Source: Bordetella parapertussis
Lineage (GTDB): Bacteria; Pseudomonadota; Gammaproteobacteria; Burkholderiales; Casimicrobiaceae
Direction of reading: 5' to 3'
Length of the DNA stretch: 62,948 nucleotides
Assembly: GCA_943331295.2 (NCBI GenBank)
Contig: CALQLA020000030.1
Span: 1 to 62,948 of the forward strand
Shown here: positions 1 to 8,468 of the stretch, one piece after another
Numbering within the stretch: position 1 is the first letter of the stretch
Layout: each line of letters begins with the position of its first letter
The notes under the pieces: model-generated
Database searches by the model: none
What the model was told of the DNA's origin: nothing
The model's input: the letters and a program-made list of their open reading frames with translations, nothing else
Made by a program: the position numbers and the translations under genes

Positions 1-300
1 CCACCACCGCCTCCGCCGCCAGCCTACAGCGTGCCGGCAACCCCCGCGCCCGGCTGGGCGGTCGGCGCGTTCCAGGCCTGGGATCCCGACCAGCACGACA
101 CCGTGCAGCTCACGGTGCGCGGCTCCGGCGAAGTGCTGCTGCGCGACGGCGCGGGCGCGATCGTCAACCAAGGCGCGCTGCGCGACGGCATGGTGTGGTG
201 GCGCAACGGCAAGCAATCGTGGCTCGCGCGCGAGGGCCCCGGCGTGATGCTGGGCGACGTCGACACCGGCCGGCACTTCTATTTCAGGCGCAGTTCATGA
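1..300 (+). CDS. C-terminal end of a proline-rich hypothetical protein (5' truncated by window)
   Basis: Reading frame 1 is open from the first base and stops at TGA 298-300, so only the last 99 residues are present. They begin with seven consecutive prolines, a typical linker, followed by a compact domain of about 90 residues rich in Gly, Trp and charged residues (VGAFQAWDPDQHDTVQL, then WWRNGKQSW). I do not recognise the domain. The stop overlaps the start of the tricorn gene in an ATGA arrangement, so the two are probably translationally coupled. GTG at 31 is an internal codon, not a start, because the frame continues upstream without a stop. Confidence 0.6.
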   Translation, partial: PPPPPPPAYSVPATPAPGWAVGAFQAWDPDQHDTVQLTVRGSGEVLLRDGAGAIVNQGALRDGMVWWRNGKQSWLAREGPGVMLGDVDTGRHFYFRRSS

Positions 301-3300
301 CCACCAACGGCTACGTGCGCCACCCCACCCTCGCCGGCGACTCGATCGCCTTCGTCGGCGACGACGACCTGTGGCGCGTCGACGCCGCCGGCGGCATCGC
401 GCGGCGGCTGACCGCGGGACTGTCCGAACCGTCGATGCCCTGCCTGTCCCCGGACGGCCGGTGGATCGCCTACACCGGTCGCGACGAACAGCATCCCGAG
501 GTGTACGTGATGCCCGCCGCGGGCGGCGCGGCGCGACGGCTCACCTGGCTCGGTCCCGACGTGATGGTGCGCGGGTGGACGGCTGCCGGGCACATCCTGT
601 TCGTGTCGACCTACGGTCAGCCGTTCTTCCGCAACTACCGCGCGTTCACGCTCGACCCCGCGGGCGGCCTGCCGCAACTCTTGCCGCTGGGCCAGGTGAA
701 CCACCTTGCCTACGGCCCGGGCGGCGCATGCGTGATCGGCCGCAACACCGCCGACCCGGCGCGCTGGAAGCGCTATCGCGGCGGCACCGCGGGGCACCTG
801 TGGATCGACGCCACGGGCAGCGGCGAGTTCCGCCGCATGACGGAACTCGCCGGCAACATCACCAGCCCGATGTGGATCGGCGACCGCGTCTACTACCTGA
901 CGGATGCCGAGGGCGTGGGCAACCTGTACTCGTGTCGGCCTGACGGCAGCGACAACCGCCGCCACACCGACCACGACGACTTCTACGCGCGCCACGCGCA
1001 GACGGACGGGGCGCGCATCGTCTACCAGTGCGGCGCGGAAGCCTGGCTGTTCGATCCCGCCACCGGCCGCACCGCCCGCGTCGACGTCGAGATGCCGTCG
1101 CACCGGACGCAGGCCGCGCGCCGCTTCGTGCCAGCCGCCAATCACCTCGGCGCGGTGCACGTGCATCCGGCCGGCCACAGCCTCGCGGTCGAGGCACGCG
1201 GCAGGCTGTTCACGTTCGCGCTGTGGGAAGGCGCGGTGCGCCAGCACGGCGGCGCCGATGCCGGCCGCAGCCGCCACGGCCAGTGGCTGGCCGACGGCAG
1301 CACGCTGGTCGCGGTCGACGACGCGTCGGGCGAGGAGCGCGTCGTCGCGTACGAGGCCAGCGGTGCGCGGACGCTCCCGTGGGACGTCGGCCGCGTGATC
1401 GCGATGCGCGCCGCGCCGTCCGGCACGCGCGTCGCCATCGCCAACCACCGCAACGAAGTGCTGGTGGGCGACGTCGCCAGCGGCCTGCTCGCGGTCGTGG
1501 ACCACAGCGAATACGGGCGCACCGAGGAACTCGCGTGGTCGCCCGACGGCGCCTGGCTCGCATACCCCTACTTCACCAGCGCGCGGCACTGCGCGATCAA
1601 GCTCTGCGACGTCGCGACCGGCAAGAGCACGCTCGTCACGCAGCCCGAGTTCCGCGACTACAGCCCCGCGTTCGATCCGGAAGGACGCTACCTCTACTTC
1701 CTGTCGATCCGCACGTTCGACCCCGTCTACGACAGCGTCCAGTTCGAGCTGTCGTTCCCGCGCGCGGCGCGGCCGTACCTGATCGCGCTGCAGGCCGGCG
1801 GGCGCCCGCCGTTCGATCCCGCGCCGAAGGGCCTCGCCGCCGACGACAAGGCCGCGCGCGGCGCGAAGGATGCCGCGACGCCCGCGCTGCCCGCCGTCGA
1901 GCTTGCCGGCATCGAGACGCGCGTCGCCGCCTTCCCCGTGCAGGAGAACCGCTTCGGGCAGATCGCCGGCGCCGCGGGTGGCCGAGTGCTGTGGACGGTG
2001 CTGCCCATCGTCGGCGCGCACGGCCGCGGCGGGCACACCGAGGCGCCGGGACGGCTCGAAGCCTTCGACTTCGCGACCGGCAAGACCGAGACGGTGATGG
2101 ACAAGGTCGACGCGTTCACCATCGCCGCCGACCACGTGACGCTCGTCGCGCGCGAAGGCAGGCGGCTGCGCGCCATCCCCGCCACGAAGAAGGCCGGCGC
2201 CGAGCACGACAAGGCGGCGGCCGAAGGCCCGTCGCGCAAGAGCGGCTGGATCGACCTCGAGCGGATCCGGCTGTCGGTCGACCCGCGCCGCGAATGGGCG
2301 CAGATGCTGCGCGAAGTCTGGCGGCTGCAGCGCGACCAGTTCTGGGTGCCCGACATGTCGGGCGTGGACTGGGATGCCGTGTACCGGCGCTACGAGCCGC
2401 TGCTGCCGCGCGTATCAACGCGCGCGGAACTGTCCGACCTGATCTGGGAAATGCAGGGCGAGCTCGGCACGTCGCACGCGTACGAGATGGGCGGCGACCA
2501 TCGCCGCCCGCCGTCGGTCGCGCTGGGCCACCTCGCGGCCGAGTTCTCGTTCGTCGCCGCCGACGATTCCTACGCGATCACGCGGATCGTCAAGGGCGAC
2601 ACCTGGGACGCGGGTGCCGATTCGCCGCTCAACGCGATCGGCGTCGAGGCGAAGGTCGGCGAGCGCATCGTGGCCGTCAACGGCCAGCGCGTCGGGCGCG
2701 CGCAGCCGCCGCAGGCGCTGCTCGTGCACCAGGCGAACGCCAAGGTCGAACTGACGATCAGGACGGGCGAAGGCGGCGCCGCGTCGACGCGCGACGTCGT
2801 CGTCGGCGCGCTTGCCGACGAGGTGCCGGCGCGCTATCGCGAATGGGTCGAGAAGAACCGCGCATGGGTGCACGAGCATTCGGGCGGGCGCGTCGGCTAC
2901 TTCCACCTGCCCGACATGATGTCGGCCGGCTTCGCCGAGTTCCACCGCTACTTCGGCGCCGAGTGCGAGCGCGAGGCGCTGATCGTCGACGTCCGCTACA
3001 ACCGCGGCGGTCACGTGTCGCAGCTGCTGCTGGAGAAAGTGGCGCGCAGGCGCATCGGCTACGCGCTGGCGCGCTGGGGGCAGCCTTCGTCGTATCCCGA
3101 CGAGGCCGTCGCCGGCCCGGTGGTCACCCTGACCAACGAGCACGCGGGCTCCGACGGCGACATCTTCTCGCACAGCTTCAAGTTGATGGGCATCGGGGCG
3201 CTGGTGGGCACGCGCACGTGGGGCGGCGTGATCGGCATCTGGCCGCGCCATGCGCTGGTCGACGGCAGCGAGACGACGCAGCCGGAGTTCTCGTTCTGGT

Positions 3301-3515
3301 TCAACGACGTGGGCTGGGGCGTCGAGAACTACGGCACCGATCCCGACATCGAGATCGACAACGCGCCGCAGGACGCGGCGGCGGGCAAGGATCGGCAGCT
3401 GGAAACCGCGCTCGCCACCGCGCTCGCGAAGATCGACGCCGGCGGCACGCGCAAGCCGGTGTTCGGCCCGCGGCCCAAGCTCGCGCGCGGGCCGTTGCCG
3501 CCGCGCGGGAAGTGA
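297..3515 (+). CDS. tri: Tricorn protease homolog (S41-type, complete)
   Basis: This is a 1072-residue tricorn protease, a large cytosolic hexameric peptidase that trims oligopeptides released by other proteases. ATG 297 gives the family's usual beginning, MTTNGYVRHPTLAGDSIAFV. Upstream in-frame starts lie inside the previous gene. The first 600 or so residues are WD/TolB-like beta-propeller blades (SPDGRWIAYTG, SPDGAWLAYPY). After residue 660 come the C1 helical bundle, a PDZ domain (VGERIVAVNGQRVG) and the C2 catalytic domain. The catalytic residues known from the Thermoplasma enzyme are all recognisable: Ser726-His727 in TSHAYE, Ser952-Asp953 in AGSDGD, and Glu1010 in VENYGTDPD. Length matches the archaeal enzyme (about 1071). 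It overlaps the upstream gene by 4 bases. No tricorn-interacting aminopeptidase gene is nearby. Confidence 0.93.
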   Translation: MTTNGYVRHPTLAGDSIAFVGDDDLWRVDAAGGIARRLTAGLSEPSMPCLSPDGRWIAYTGRDEQHPEVYVMPAAGGAARRLTWLGPDVMVRGWTAAGHILFVSTYGQPFFRNYRAFTLDPAGGLPQLLPLGQVNHLAYGPGGACVIGRNTADPARWKRYRGGTAGHLWIDATGSGEFRRMTELAGNITSPMWIGDRVYYLTDAEGVGNLYSCRPDGSDNRRHTDHDDFYARHAQTDGARIVYQCGAEAWLFDPATGRTARVDVEMPSHRTQAARRFVPAANHLGAVHVHPAGHSLAVEARGRLFTFALWEGAVRQHGGADAGRSRHGQWLADGSTLVAVDDASGEERVVAYEASGARTLPWDVGRVIAMRAAPSGTRVAIANHRNEVLVGDVASGLLAVVDHSEYGRTEELAWSPDGAWLAYPYFTSARHCAIKLCDVATGKSTLVTQPEFRDYSPAFDPEGRYLYFLSIRTFDPVYDSVQFELSFPRAARPYLIALQAGGRPPFDPAPKGLAADDKAARGAKDAATPALPAVELAGIETRVAAFPVQENRFGQIAGAAGGRVLWTVLPIVGAHGRGGHTEAPGRLEAFDFATGKTETVMDKVDAFTIAADHVTLVAREGRRLRAIPATKKAGAEHDKAAAEGPSRKSGWIDLERIRLSVDPRREWAQMLREVWRLQRDQFWVPDMSGVDWDAVYRRYEPLLPRVSTRAELSDLIWEMQGELGTSHAYEMGGDHRRPPSVALGHLAAEFSFVAADDSYAITRIVKGDTWDAGADSPLNAIGVEAKVGERIVAVNGQRVGRAQPPQALLVHQANAKVELTIRTGEGGAASTRDVVVGALADEVPARYREWVEKNRAWVHEHSGGRVGYFHLPDMMSAGFAEFHRYFGAECEREALIVDVRYNRGGHVSQLLLEKVARRRIGYALARWGQPSSYPDEAVAGPVVTLTNEHAGSDGDIFSHSFKLMGIGALVGTRTWGGVIGIWPRHALVDGSETTQPEFSFWFNDVGWGVENYGTDPDIEIDNAPQDAAAGKDRQLETALATALAKIDAGGTRKPVFGPRPKLARGPLPPRGK

Positions 3516-3540
3516 CTCGCGGAACGGTCCCCGCCTCGTC

Positions 3541-3572
3541 GTAGTCCGGGTTGCGCGAACGCGAAACCCGGG
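3541..3572. repeat. CCCGGG-armed palindromic intergenic repeat, copy 1
   Basis: An imperfect palindrome opening GTAGTCCGGGTTGCGCG and closing with AAACCCGGG. It lies between the tricorn stop and the convergent exported-protein gene. It is one of at least eight copies in this window (others at 8384, 40257, 40311, 49609, 54694, 57427 and 57480). The arms would form a GC-rich hairpin in RNA, so it may act as a REP-like element or a weak bidirectional terminator between convergent genes. Confidence 0.75.
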
Positions 3573-3614
3573 TGGGTGCCGGCGATTACAACAGCGTCGC
3601 CGGCGCGAGCGGGG

Positions 3615-4574
3615 TCAGGGCGAGCACCCGTTGGCCCAGAGGGTCGTCAGGCGGGCGAGCGGCATGCTTCCGGACTGGAACCCGGGAACGCTCGTCGTCC
3701 ACGACATCGTGCCGGTATCGCATCCGGTGAACGCGAGCGAAATGCTTCCCCACCGGACCGACGAGACCGCGGCCGGGTCGAACAGCGGCGGGAACTTGCC
3801 GCCGTTCACGACGAATGCATCGGGAAATTGGATCGTGTTGCCGCTGGCGTTGCCAAGACCGCAGATCCAGGTCCGGTTGCCGGCCAGATCGAACGCGAAC
3901 CAGCACATCCACGCGCCCGTTGAACTCAGTTGCTCGAGAAAGATCCCGTGCCCCGACTGGGCGGGGTCGTACCAATTGGCCGACATCGCGGGCCCCACCT
4001 CGAAGGGCTCGCCGGATCGACGCAGGAACACCGTGTCGAAAAGCGCCGAGGCGTCGGCCGTTACGCCGGTCGGCTTCCACGCGCCAAGCGCGAGGAGGGC
4101 GCTGTGAGCGGTGGCACCCGCGGTGAGGCTCCCGCTCTTCTGCTCCCAGGTCGCGCCGGAACCGGAAACGATTTCCCCACGCAGGAAGCCGCTGTTGCAG
4201 TCGCTCGAAGTGTAGGTGTCGACGAAGACCATCGCCGTCGTTTCCGTTGGCTGTCCACCGGGAATTTTCAGGCGGGCGCCGAACGTGTACGCCGCCGACG
4301 GGGTCAGCGGCACGCATTGGACGATGGTGAGCGGCGTGCCGCCGTTGCTGGTGCCCTGGTTGGTGATGCGCGCGGAGCCCGAGTCCGGCACGCCCCGGCT
4401 ATCGGCGGCGTTCCAGCTCACGGCCCGGCTGAACGGATTTGCCCAGCCGGCGAGGCTGGTGTCGAACCCCGGATTGACGATCCAGTTGCCCGCCGCGATC
4501 ACCGAGCCGGACATGGCCAACAGCGCCACTCCACAAAGCGTGGAACCCATCCGCCACAACGTGAGAACTCGCAT
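3615..4574 (-). CDS. Exported protein with carbohydrate-binding-like N-terminal domain
   Basis: This 319-residue protein begins with a clear signal peptide (hydrophobic CGVALLAMSGSVIAAG, cleavage near residue 28). The mature part opens GNWIVNPGFDTSLAGW, the usual start of a jelly-roll carbohydrate-binding-like domain (CBM4/9 type: N-P-G-F-D...GW), running to about residue 190. The last 120 residues hold a second module with the motif WYDPAQSGHGIFLE followed by WMCWFAFDLAGNRTW. This Trp/Gly-rich module recurs in exported proteins of Burkholderiales and Xanthomonadales, and a divergent copy occurs in the protein at 55480. The protein probably acts in the periplasm or outside the cell. No enzyme motif was found. 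Convergent to the tricorn gene. Confidence 0.7.
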   Translation of the reverse strand: MRVLTLWRMGSTLCGVALLAMSGSVIAAGNWIVNPGFDTSLAGWANPFSRAVSWNAADSRGVPDSGSARITNQGTSNGGTPLTIVQCVPLTPSAAYTFGARLKIPGGQPTETTAMVFVDTYTSSDCNSGFLRGEIVSGSGATWEQKSGSLTAGATAHSALLALGAWKPTGVTADASALFDTVFLRRSGEPFEVGPAMSANWYDPAQSGHGIFLEQLSSTGAWMCWFAFDLAGNRTWICGLGNASGNTIQFPDAFVVNGGKFPPLFDPAAVSSVRWGSISLAFTGCDTGTMSWTTSVPGFQSGSMPLARLTTLWANGCSP

Positions 4575-4677
4575 CTGTTGATCCTCCTTTGTCCCGTGGG
4601 GCGCGCGGCGCCCGCCTGCGAAATTTGATTATCCGCGCGAAAGGCCCATCGGTAAATCGACTGGCCTTGCGACGGTC

Positions 4678-4690
4678 GTAGCCCGGGGGA
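4678..4690. repeat. Half-copy of the CCCGGG palindromic repeat
   Basis: GTAGCCCGGGGGA matches only the left arm of the family found at 8384 and 40257. The right arm is absent. It lies 15 bases past the stop of the small exported protein gene at 4706-5089 and looks like a decayed copy. Confidence 0.4.
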
Positions 4691-4705
4691 GGCAATCCGT
4701 GCGGA

Positions 4706-5089
4706 CTACCCCTTCTTCGGAAGCACCCGAATCGCCACGCCGGAACAAAGGTATGCGGGCTCGTCGCGCGACGTCAGGCGCCCGGGCGACTGGTCGAAGC
4801 AGCTGACGTTGAGCAACCCGTCGGCACCGCGGCGCGACGCTTCGGCCTGCAGCGCCGCCATCGCCTGCTCCCGCGTCGGGAACGACGCCAGCCGGAACGC
4901 CGAGCGCCACGAGTCCGCCCACAGGCGGCTGACGACTTCGTAGCCGCCGATGCCGATCTCGCCGAACGCGTAGACCCGGAGGTCGGCGGCGCGCTTGTCG
5001 GCGTCGGTTTGCGCAATGCCGGCGCCGGCGCAGAACGCGCACAGCGCGCCGGCAACGATCGCGGAAAGCCTTGGGCTGCAGATCTTCAT
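4706..5089 (-). CDS. Small exported protein, unknown function
   Basis: A 127-residue protein with an N-terminal signal peptide (AIVAGALCAFCAGAGIAQ, predicted cleavage around residue 26). The mature part has a helix (REQAMAALQAEASRRGAD) leading into GLLNVSCFDQ and a second Cys (AYLCSGVAIRVL). The pattern 'helix, R-G-A-D/N, beta-strand ending in Cys' recalls the RcsF/YbjQ-like fold, in which two Cys form a periplasmic disulfide. That resemblance is weak and not a functional call. It is not a lipoprotein: no lipobox Cys sits at the end of the signal. It is followed by a half-copy of the intergenic palindrome. Confidence 0.65.
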   Translation of the reverse strand: MKICSPRLSAIVAGALCAFCAGAGIAQTDADKRAADLRVYAFGEIGIGGYEVVSRLWADSWRSAFRLASFPTREQAMAALQAEASRRGADGLLNVSCFDQSPGRLTSRDEPAYLCSGVAIRVLPKKG

Positions 5090-5158
5090 CTCGAAGTCTC
5101 CTGGTGAGGTTGCCGGGAATTATAAGTCCCGGGCAGCGCCGGCGCTGCGCCGGACCTG

Positions 5159-6166
5159 CTAGGCCTCGGGCATCCACTCCGCTGCGAACAACGGGTAGCG
5201 GCCCGCGAGGTCCGCGCGTTCGGTGCGAATCGCCGCCAGCGCCGCGGCATCGTCGCGCTGCTTCAGCACCTGGCCCAGCAGCGTGCCGACGCGCAGGAAC
5301 GCCGCCTCCTTCATCCCGCGCGTCGTCAGCGCCGGGCTGCCGATGCGCAACCCGCGGGCGATGTTGGGCGGCTGCGTGTCGAATGGAATGCCGTTGCGGT
5401 TGCCGATGATGTCGACCGCGGCCAGCGCGGCCTCGGCCTCCCGGCCGGTGGGGATCAGGCCGGTGACGTCGACCAGCGCGAGATGGGTGTCGGTGCCGCC
5501 GGAGACAAGCCGCAGGCCCGATGCGTGGCAGCCCTCGGCAAGCGCCCGGGCGTTGGCCACCACCTGCGCCGCGTAGCGCCGGTACGCGTCGGTCATGCAT
5601 TCGCGAAACAGGACGGCGCGGGCCGCGATCATGTCGAGCTTGGGCGCCCCCTGCAGGCCCGGAAACACCGCGCGGTCGATCTTCGCGGCGGGCTCCTTCC
5701 GGCACAGGACGAGGCCGCCGCCGCGCGGCCCGCGGAACGTCTTGTGCGTGGACGTGGAGACCACGTCGGCGTAGGGCACCGGCGACGGGATGACGCCGCC
5801 GGCGACCAGCCCCACGTTGTGCGCGAGGTCGACGAACAGCAGCGCGCCCACCGACTGCGCGATCTCCGAGAAGCCCGCGTAGTCGATGGTCGCGCTCATC
5901 GCCTGCACGTTGGCGGGCTCGGCGCCGAACAGCTGCTTCGCGCGCTCGATGGCAAGGGCCTCGACGCGGTCGGCCCGCTCGCAGCCCGCGACGAAGCGCT
6001 TGCCGGGGCAGCCCTCGACGTTCCTGTTCGCCCAGATGCTGCCTTCCATCCCGGCGGTGAGCGGCGACGCGAAGTTCTCCGACGCGATCAGGTTGATCGT
6101 CGCGCGCTGGCGCGCCGCTTCGCGGCGGGTCAGGTCCGCCAGTTCCGGGTCGAAGCGCCCGAGCAT
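5159..6166 (-). CDS. Degenerate serine hydroxymethyltransferase-like protein with internal deletion
   Basis: The 335 residues align with GlyA (E. coli about 417) at both ends: RQRATINLIASEN, FGAEPANVQ, then ALLFVDLAHNVGLVAGGV and STSTHKTFRGPRGG with the PLP lysine at Lys142 and the PLP-nitrogen Asp at 113. About 80 residues are missing in frame right after ANVQ (residues 85-88). That block normally holds the phosphate-binding Ser and the His that stacks on PLP. In the N-terminal substrate loop, the usual YAEGYPGKRYYGG reads NVEGCPGKRFVAG, so the active-site Tyr residues are lost too. The frame is otherwise open and well kept, so this is either a recent in-frame decay product or a paralog with a changed role. 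Normal Ser/Gly one-carbon chemistry is unlikely. The true glyA is presumably elsewhere. Confidence 0.8.
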   Translation of the reverse strand: MLGRFDPELADLTRREAARQRATINLIASENFASPLTAGMEGSIWANRNVEGCPGKRFVAGCERADRVEALAIERAKQLFGAEPANVQAMSATIDYAGFSEIAQSVGALLFVDLAHNVGLVAGGVIPSPVPYADVVSTSTHKTFRGPRGGGLVLCRKEPAAKIDRAVFPGLQGAPKLDMIAARAVLFRECMTDAYRRYAAQVVANARALAEGCHASGLRLVSGGTDTHLALVDVTGLIPTGREAEAALAAVDIIGNRNGIPFDTQPPNIARGLRIGSPALTTRGMKEAAFLRVGTLLGQVLKQRDDAAALAAIRTERADLAGRYPLFAAEWMPEA

Positions 6167-6302
6167 GTCCGCCGAGTTCTGATCCTACATCCGAGGTTCC
6201 TCGCCCACGCCAAGACACCGAGGATAGCGCACGAATCTGCTTTCGATGCGCCCGGCGTGCGGGCCGATGCCGGCACCGGCGAGCGGCAGCGACCCGACCG
6301 GG

Positions 6303-7415
6303 TCAGTCGCCGTGCGACGCGAGGAAATCCCGCCCGATCGCGTCGGCGGCGGTGATCGCATCGCTGACGGCGACCCAGGTCAGTTCGAAGGGCTCGTTGT
6401 GCGAGGTCTCTCCAGGCGCCAGTACGCGTTCCGCGATCAGCCTGCCTCGTTCAGCGGACAACTCCTGGATTCCGAGCTGGCGGAGGGTGAGCGGCAAGCC
6501 CACGGCGGCGCAGAACGCCATGACCTCGCGGACCTCGGAAGACTCCCGCCCCTCGAACACGAGTTGCACCAGGGTGCCGAACGCCACCTTCTCGCCGTGG
6601 AGGCAGCGGTGCGTCTCCGGCGCGGCCGTGAGCCCGTTGTGAATGGCGTGGGCAAGCGCCAGCCCGCCCGATTCGAAGCCCAGCCCCGAGAGCAGGGTGT
6701 TGGTCTCGATGATCCGCTCCACCGCCGGCGTCACCACCCCGGCGCGGACCGCGGCCACCGCGGACCGACCGTCCCGCAGCAACGTCTCGTAGCAGGTGCG
6801 CGCGATCGCCATCGCGGCCAGCGTGCCGTACCCGCCGGCGCCGTTGGGCTTGCAGGCGCGATGCACGGTGTCCGCCTCGAACCAGGTGGCCAGCGCGTCA
6901 CCCATGCCCGCGATGAGGAAGCGCACCGGCGCGCGGGCGATGATGGCGGTATCGACCAGGACGAGATCCGGGTTCCGTCGACAGAAGATGCACTTCTCGA
7001 AGACCCCGTCTTCACTGTAGACGACGGACGAGGCGCTGCACGGCGCATCGCTTGCCGCGACCGTCGGGCAGCACACGACCGGGAGGTCGAGCTCGTTGGC
7101 CACGACGCGCGCCGTGTCGAGCGCCTTGCCGCCGCCGACACCCACGATGACGCTGGCGCCGATCCGCCTCGCCTCTGCCGCGCAGCGCGCGATCTCCGCC
7201 GCCGAGCACTCGCCACCGAAGTCCACGAACGCATAGCTCATCTGCCGCGCCTCGAAAGTCTCGGCCAGGATGGGCTCGACCAGGCGGCGCGCATGGGGGC
7301 CCGCGATGAACAGCGGGCACTCGGCGTGTCCCATCCGTATCATCTCGTCGGCGAGGTGCCGGGTGGCGTCGCGGCCCTGGACGTAACGCGAGGGCGAGGA
7401 AAAGACTGTCAGCAT
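6303..7415 (-). CDS. gldA: Glycerol dehydrogenase (NAD+, zinc-dependent)
   Basis: A 370-residue iron-type alcohol dehydrogenase that oxidises glycerol to dihydroxyacetone with NAD+ in the cytosol. ATG 7415 gives MLTVFSSPSRYVQG, the family's normal N-terminus. The frame is open for 50 more codons upstream, but that stretch is not GldA-like. The nucleotide-binding loop GVGGGKALDTA is at residues 92-102. The three zinc ligands fall where the Bacillus stearothermophilus enzyme has them: Asp173 (GMGDAL), His256 (LAHAIHN) and His273 (LHGEKVA). No dihydroxyacetone kinase neighbour is present, so its pathway partner is elsewhere. It is transcribed away from the cyclase gene, from a 282-base divergent intergenic region in which I see no convincing promoter. 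Confidence 0.9.
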   Translation of the reverse strand: MLTVFSSPSRYVQGRDATRHLADEMIRMGHAECPLFIAGPHARRLVEPILAETFEARQMSYAFVDFGGECSAAEIARCAAEARRIGASVIVGVGGGKALDTARVVANELDLPVVCCPTVAASDAPCSASSVVYSEDGVFEKCIFCRRNPDLVLVDTAIIARAPVRFLIAGMGDALATWFEADTVHRACKPNGAGGYGTLAAMAIARTCYETLLRDGRSAVAAVRAGVVTPAVERIIETNTLLSGLGFESGGLALAHAIHNGLTAAPETHRCLHGEKVAFGTLVQLVFEGRESSEVREVMAFCAAVGLPLTLRQLGIQELSAERGRLIAERVLAPGETSHNEPFELTWVAVSDAITAADAIGRDFLASHGD

Positions 7416-7697
7416 TGGGCACGCTCCGGCATGGACATGGGATCTGGCGGGAATTTGGCCGGGGTCGGCGCCGGGCCACTCGCTCCCGGGCGCGGACCAG
7501 TCGCCGCGTTCGCGCCGAGCCAGCGTCGAGTCTAGCGTCGAGCCCACCAGCCCGCCACCTGTCATCGTGCCGGGGGTCGGCTTGCCCGGCCGGGAGAACG
7601 CGACTTGGCCGGCTGCGGCCGGCTACCGTGCGGAAGCCTTGTCCGATCGCCGCGCGCGACAACTTGACCCGGCCCAGGGCGACCACCACAATCGATC

Positions 7698-8387
7698 ATG
7701 AGTGCCAATGCCAGCGCCGTCTCCGGTTTCGAATCCGCGGTCGCGACCGTCGCGTTCGTCGACCTCGCGGGCTTCAGCGCGATCGCGGACGTCTATGGCG
7801 ATGCGTCGGCGATCGCGATCCTCGGCCACTTCGAGGCGCTGGTCCGCGACGCGCTCGGCGGGCTCGGGCCGCCGATCAAGTGGATCGGCGACGAGGCGAT
7901 GTTCGGGTTTCCCGATCCCGCGACCGCGCTCAAGGTGCTGGGCCACCTGCTCCCCGCGTGCCGCGCCGAACCGCGGATCCCGCTGACGCGGACCGGGCTC
8001 AACCACGGCCCGGTGCTGCGCCGGGGCAACGACCTCTTCGGTTCGACGGTCAACGTCGCGGCGCGCATCGCCGCGCTGGCTTCACCCGGCCAATTGCTGG
8101 CGACGCGGCCGGTCGCGGACGTCGCCGTGGCCTCCGGCATCGTCGTGCAGGACATCGGGGACGTCGCGCTGCGATCGATCGCCGACCCGGTGCCCTTGCA
8201 TTCGATCGAACTGGCGCCGGCGCCCGACTCCGCGTGGATCGACCCCGTGTGCAAGATGCACGCGCCGTACGAGGCGTACCGCCGATCCGCGCCGACCGGA
8301 CCGTGGTTCTGTTCCGAGCGATGCGCCGAGGCGTATCGGCGGTCGCCGGGCACCTATTTGGGCGGTGCGAGGGGTACACAGACGTAG
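7698..8387 (+). CDS. Class III nucleotidyl cyclase fused to a C-terminal YHS domain
   Basis: In this 229-residue protein, residues 15-172 form a class III adenylate/guanylate cyclase domain with every catalytic position filled. The metal Asps are Asp22 (FVDLAGF) and Asp65 (WIGDEAM). The purine-selecting pair Lys61 and Asp112 is that of adenylate cyclases. The transition-state residues are Asn119 and Arg123 (STVNVAARI). Residues 181-222 are a YHS domain, DPVCKM...FCSERCAEAY, with Cys185, Cys205 and Cys209. YHS modules bind metal ions in copper ATPases and related proteins. No receiver, HAMP or membrane segment is present, so it looks like a soluble cyclase whose output may be set by metal or redox state. 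The stop codon TAG lies inside a palindromic repeat. Confidence 0.85.
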   Translation: MSANASAVSGFESAVATVAFVDLAGFSAIADVYGDASAIAILGHFEALVRDALGGLGPPIKWIGDEAMFGFPDPATALKVLGHLLPACRAEPRIPLTRTGLNHGPVLRRGNDLFGSTVNVAARIAALASPGQLLATRPVADVAVASGIVVQDIGDVALRSIADPVPLHSIELAPAPDSAWIDPVCKMHAPYEAYRRSAPTGPWFCSERCAEAYRRSPGTYLGGARGTQT

Positions 8388-8414
8388 CCCGGGTTGAAAG
8401 GACGTGAAACCCGT
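8384..8414. repeat. CCCGGG-armed palindromic repeat overlapping a stop codon
   Basis: It begins GTAGCCCGGGTTGAAAG and ends GTGAAACCCGT. The first TAG (8385-8387) is the stop codon of the cyclase-YHS gene, so the repeat has become part of the 3' end of the coding sequence. Between this gene and the convergent exporter it could serve as a transcription terminator hairpin. Confidence 0.7.
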
Positions 8415-8468
8415 GGCCGCCGCGATGCCTCGACCCCGATGCCGCGCGCCGCAACGCGGCACCGGCGA

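Noticed and set aside
279..2207. A 642-codon frame on the minus strand across the tricorn gene
   Set aside because: Its translation is rich in Arg, Ala, Gly and Val without any domain, the normal shadow of a GC-rich gene on the other strand. The tricorn frame has all its catalytic motifs.
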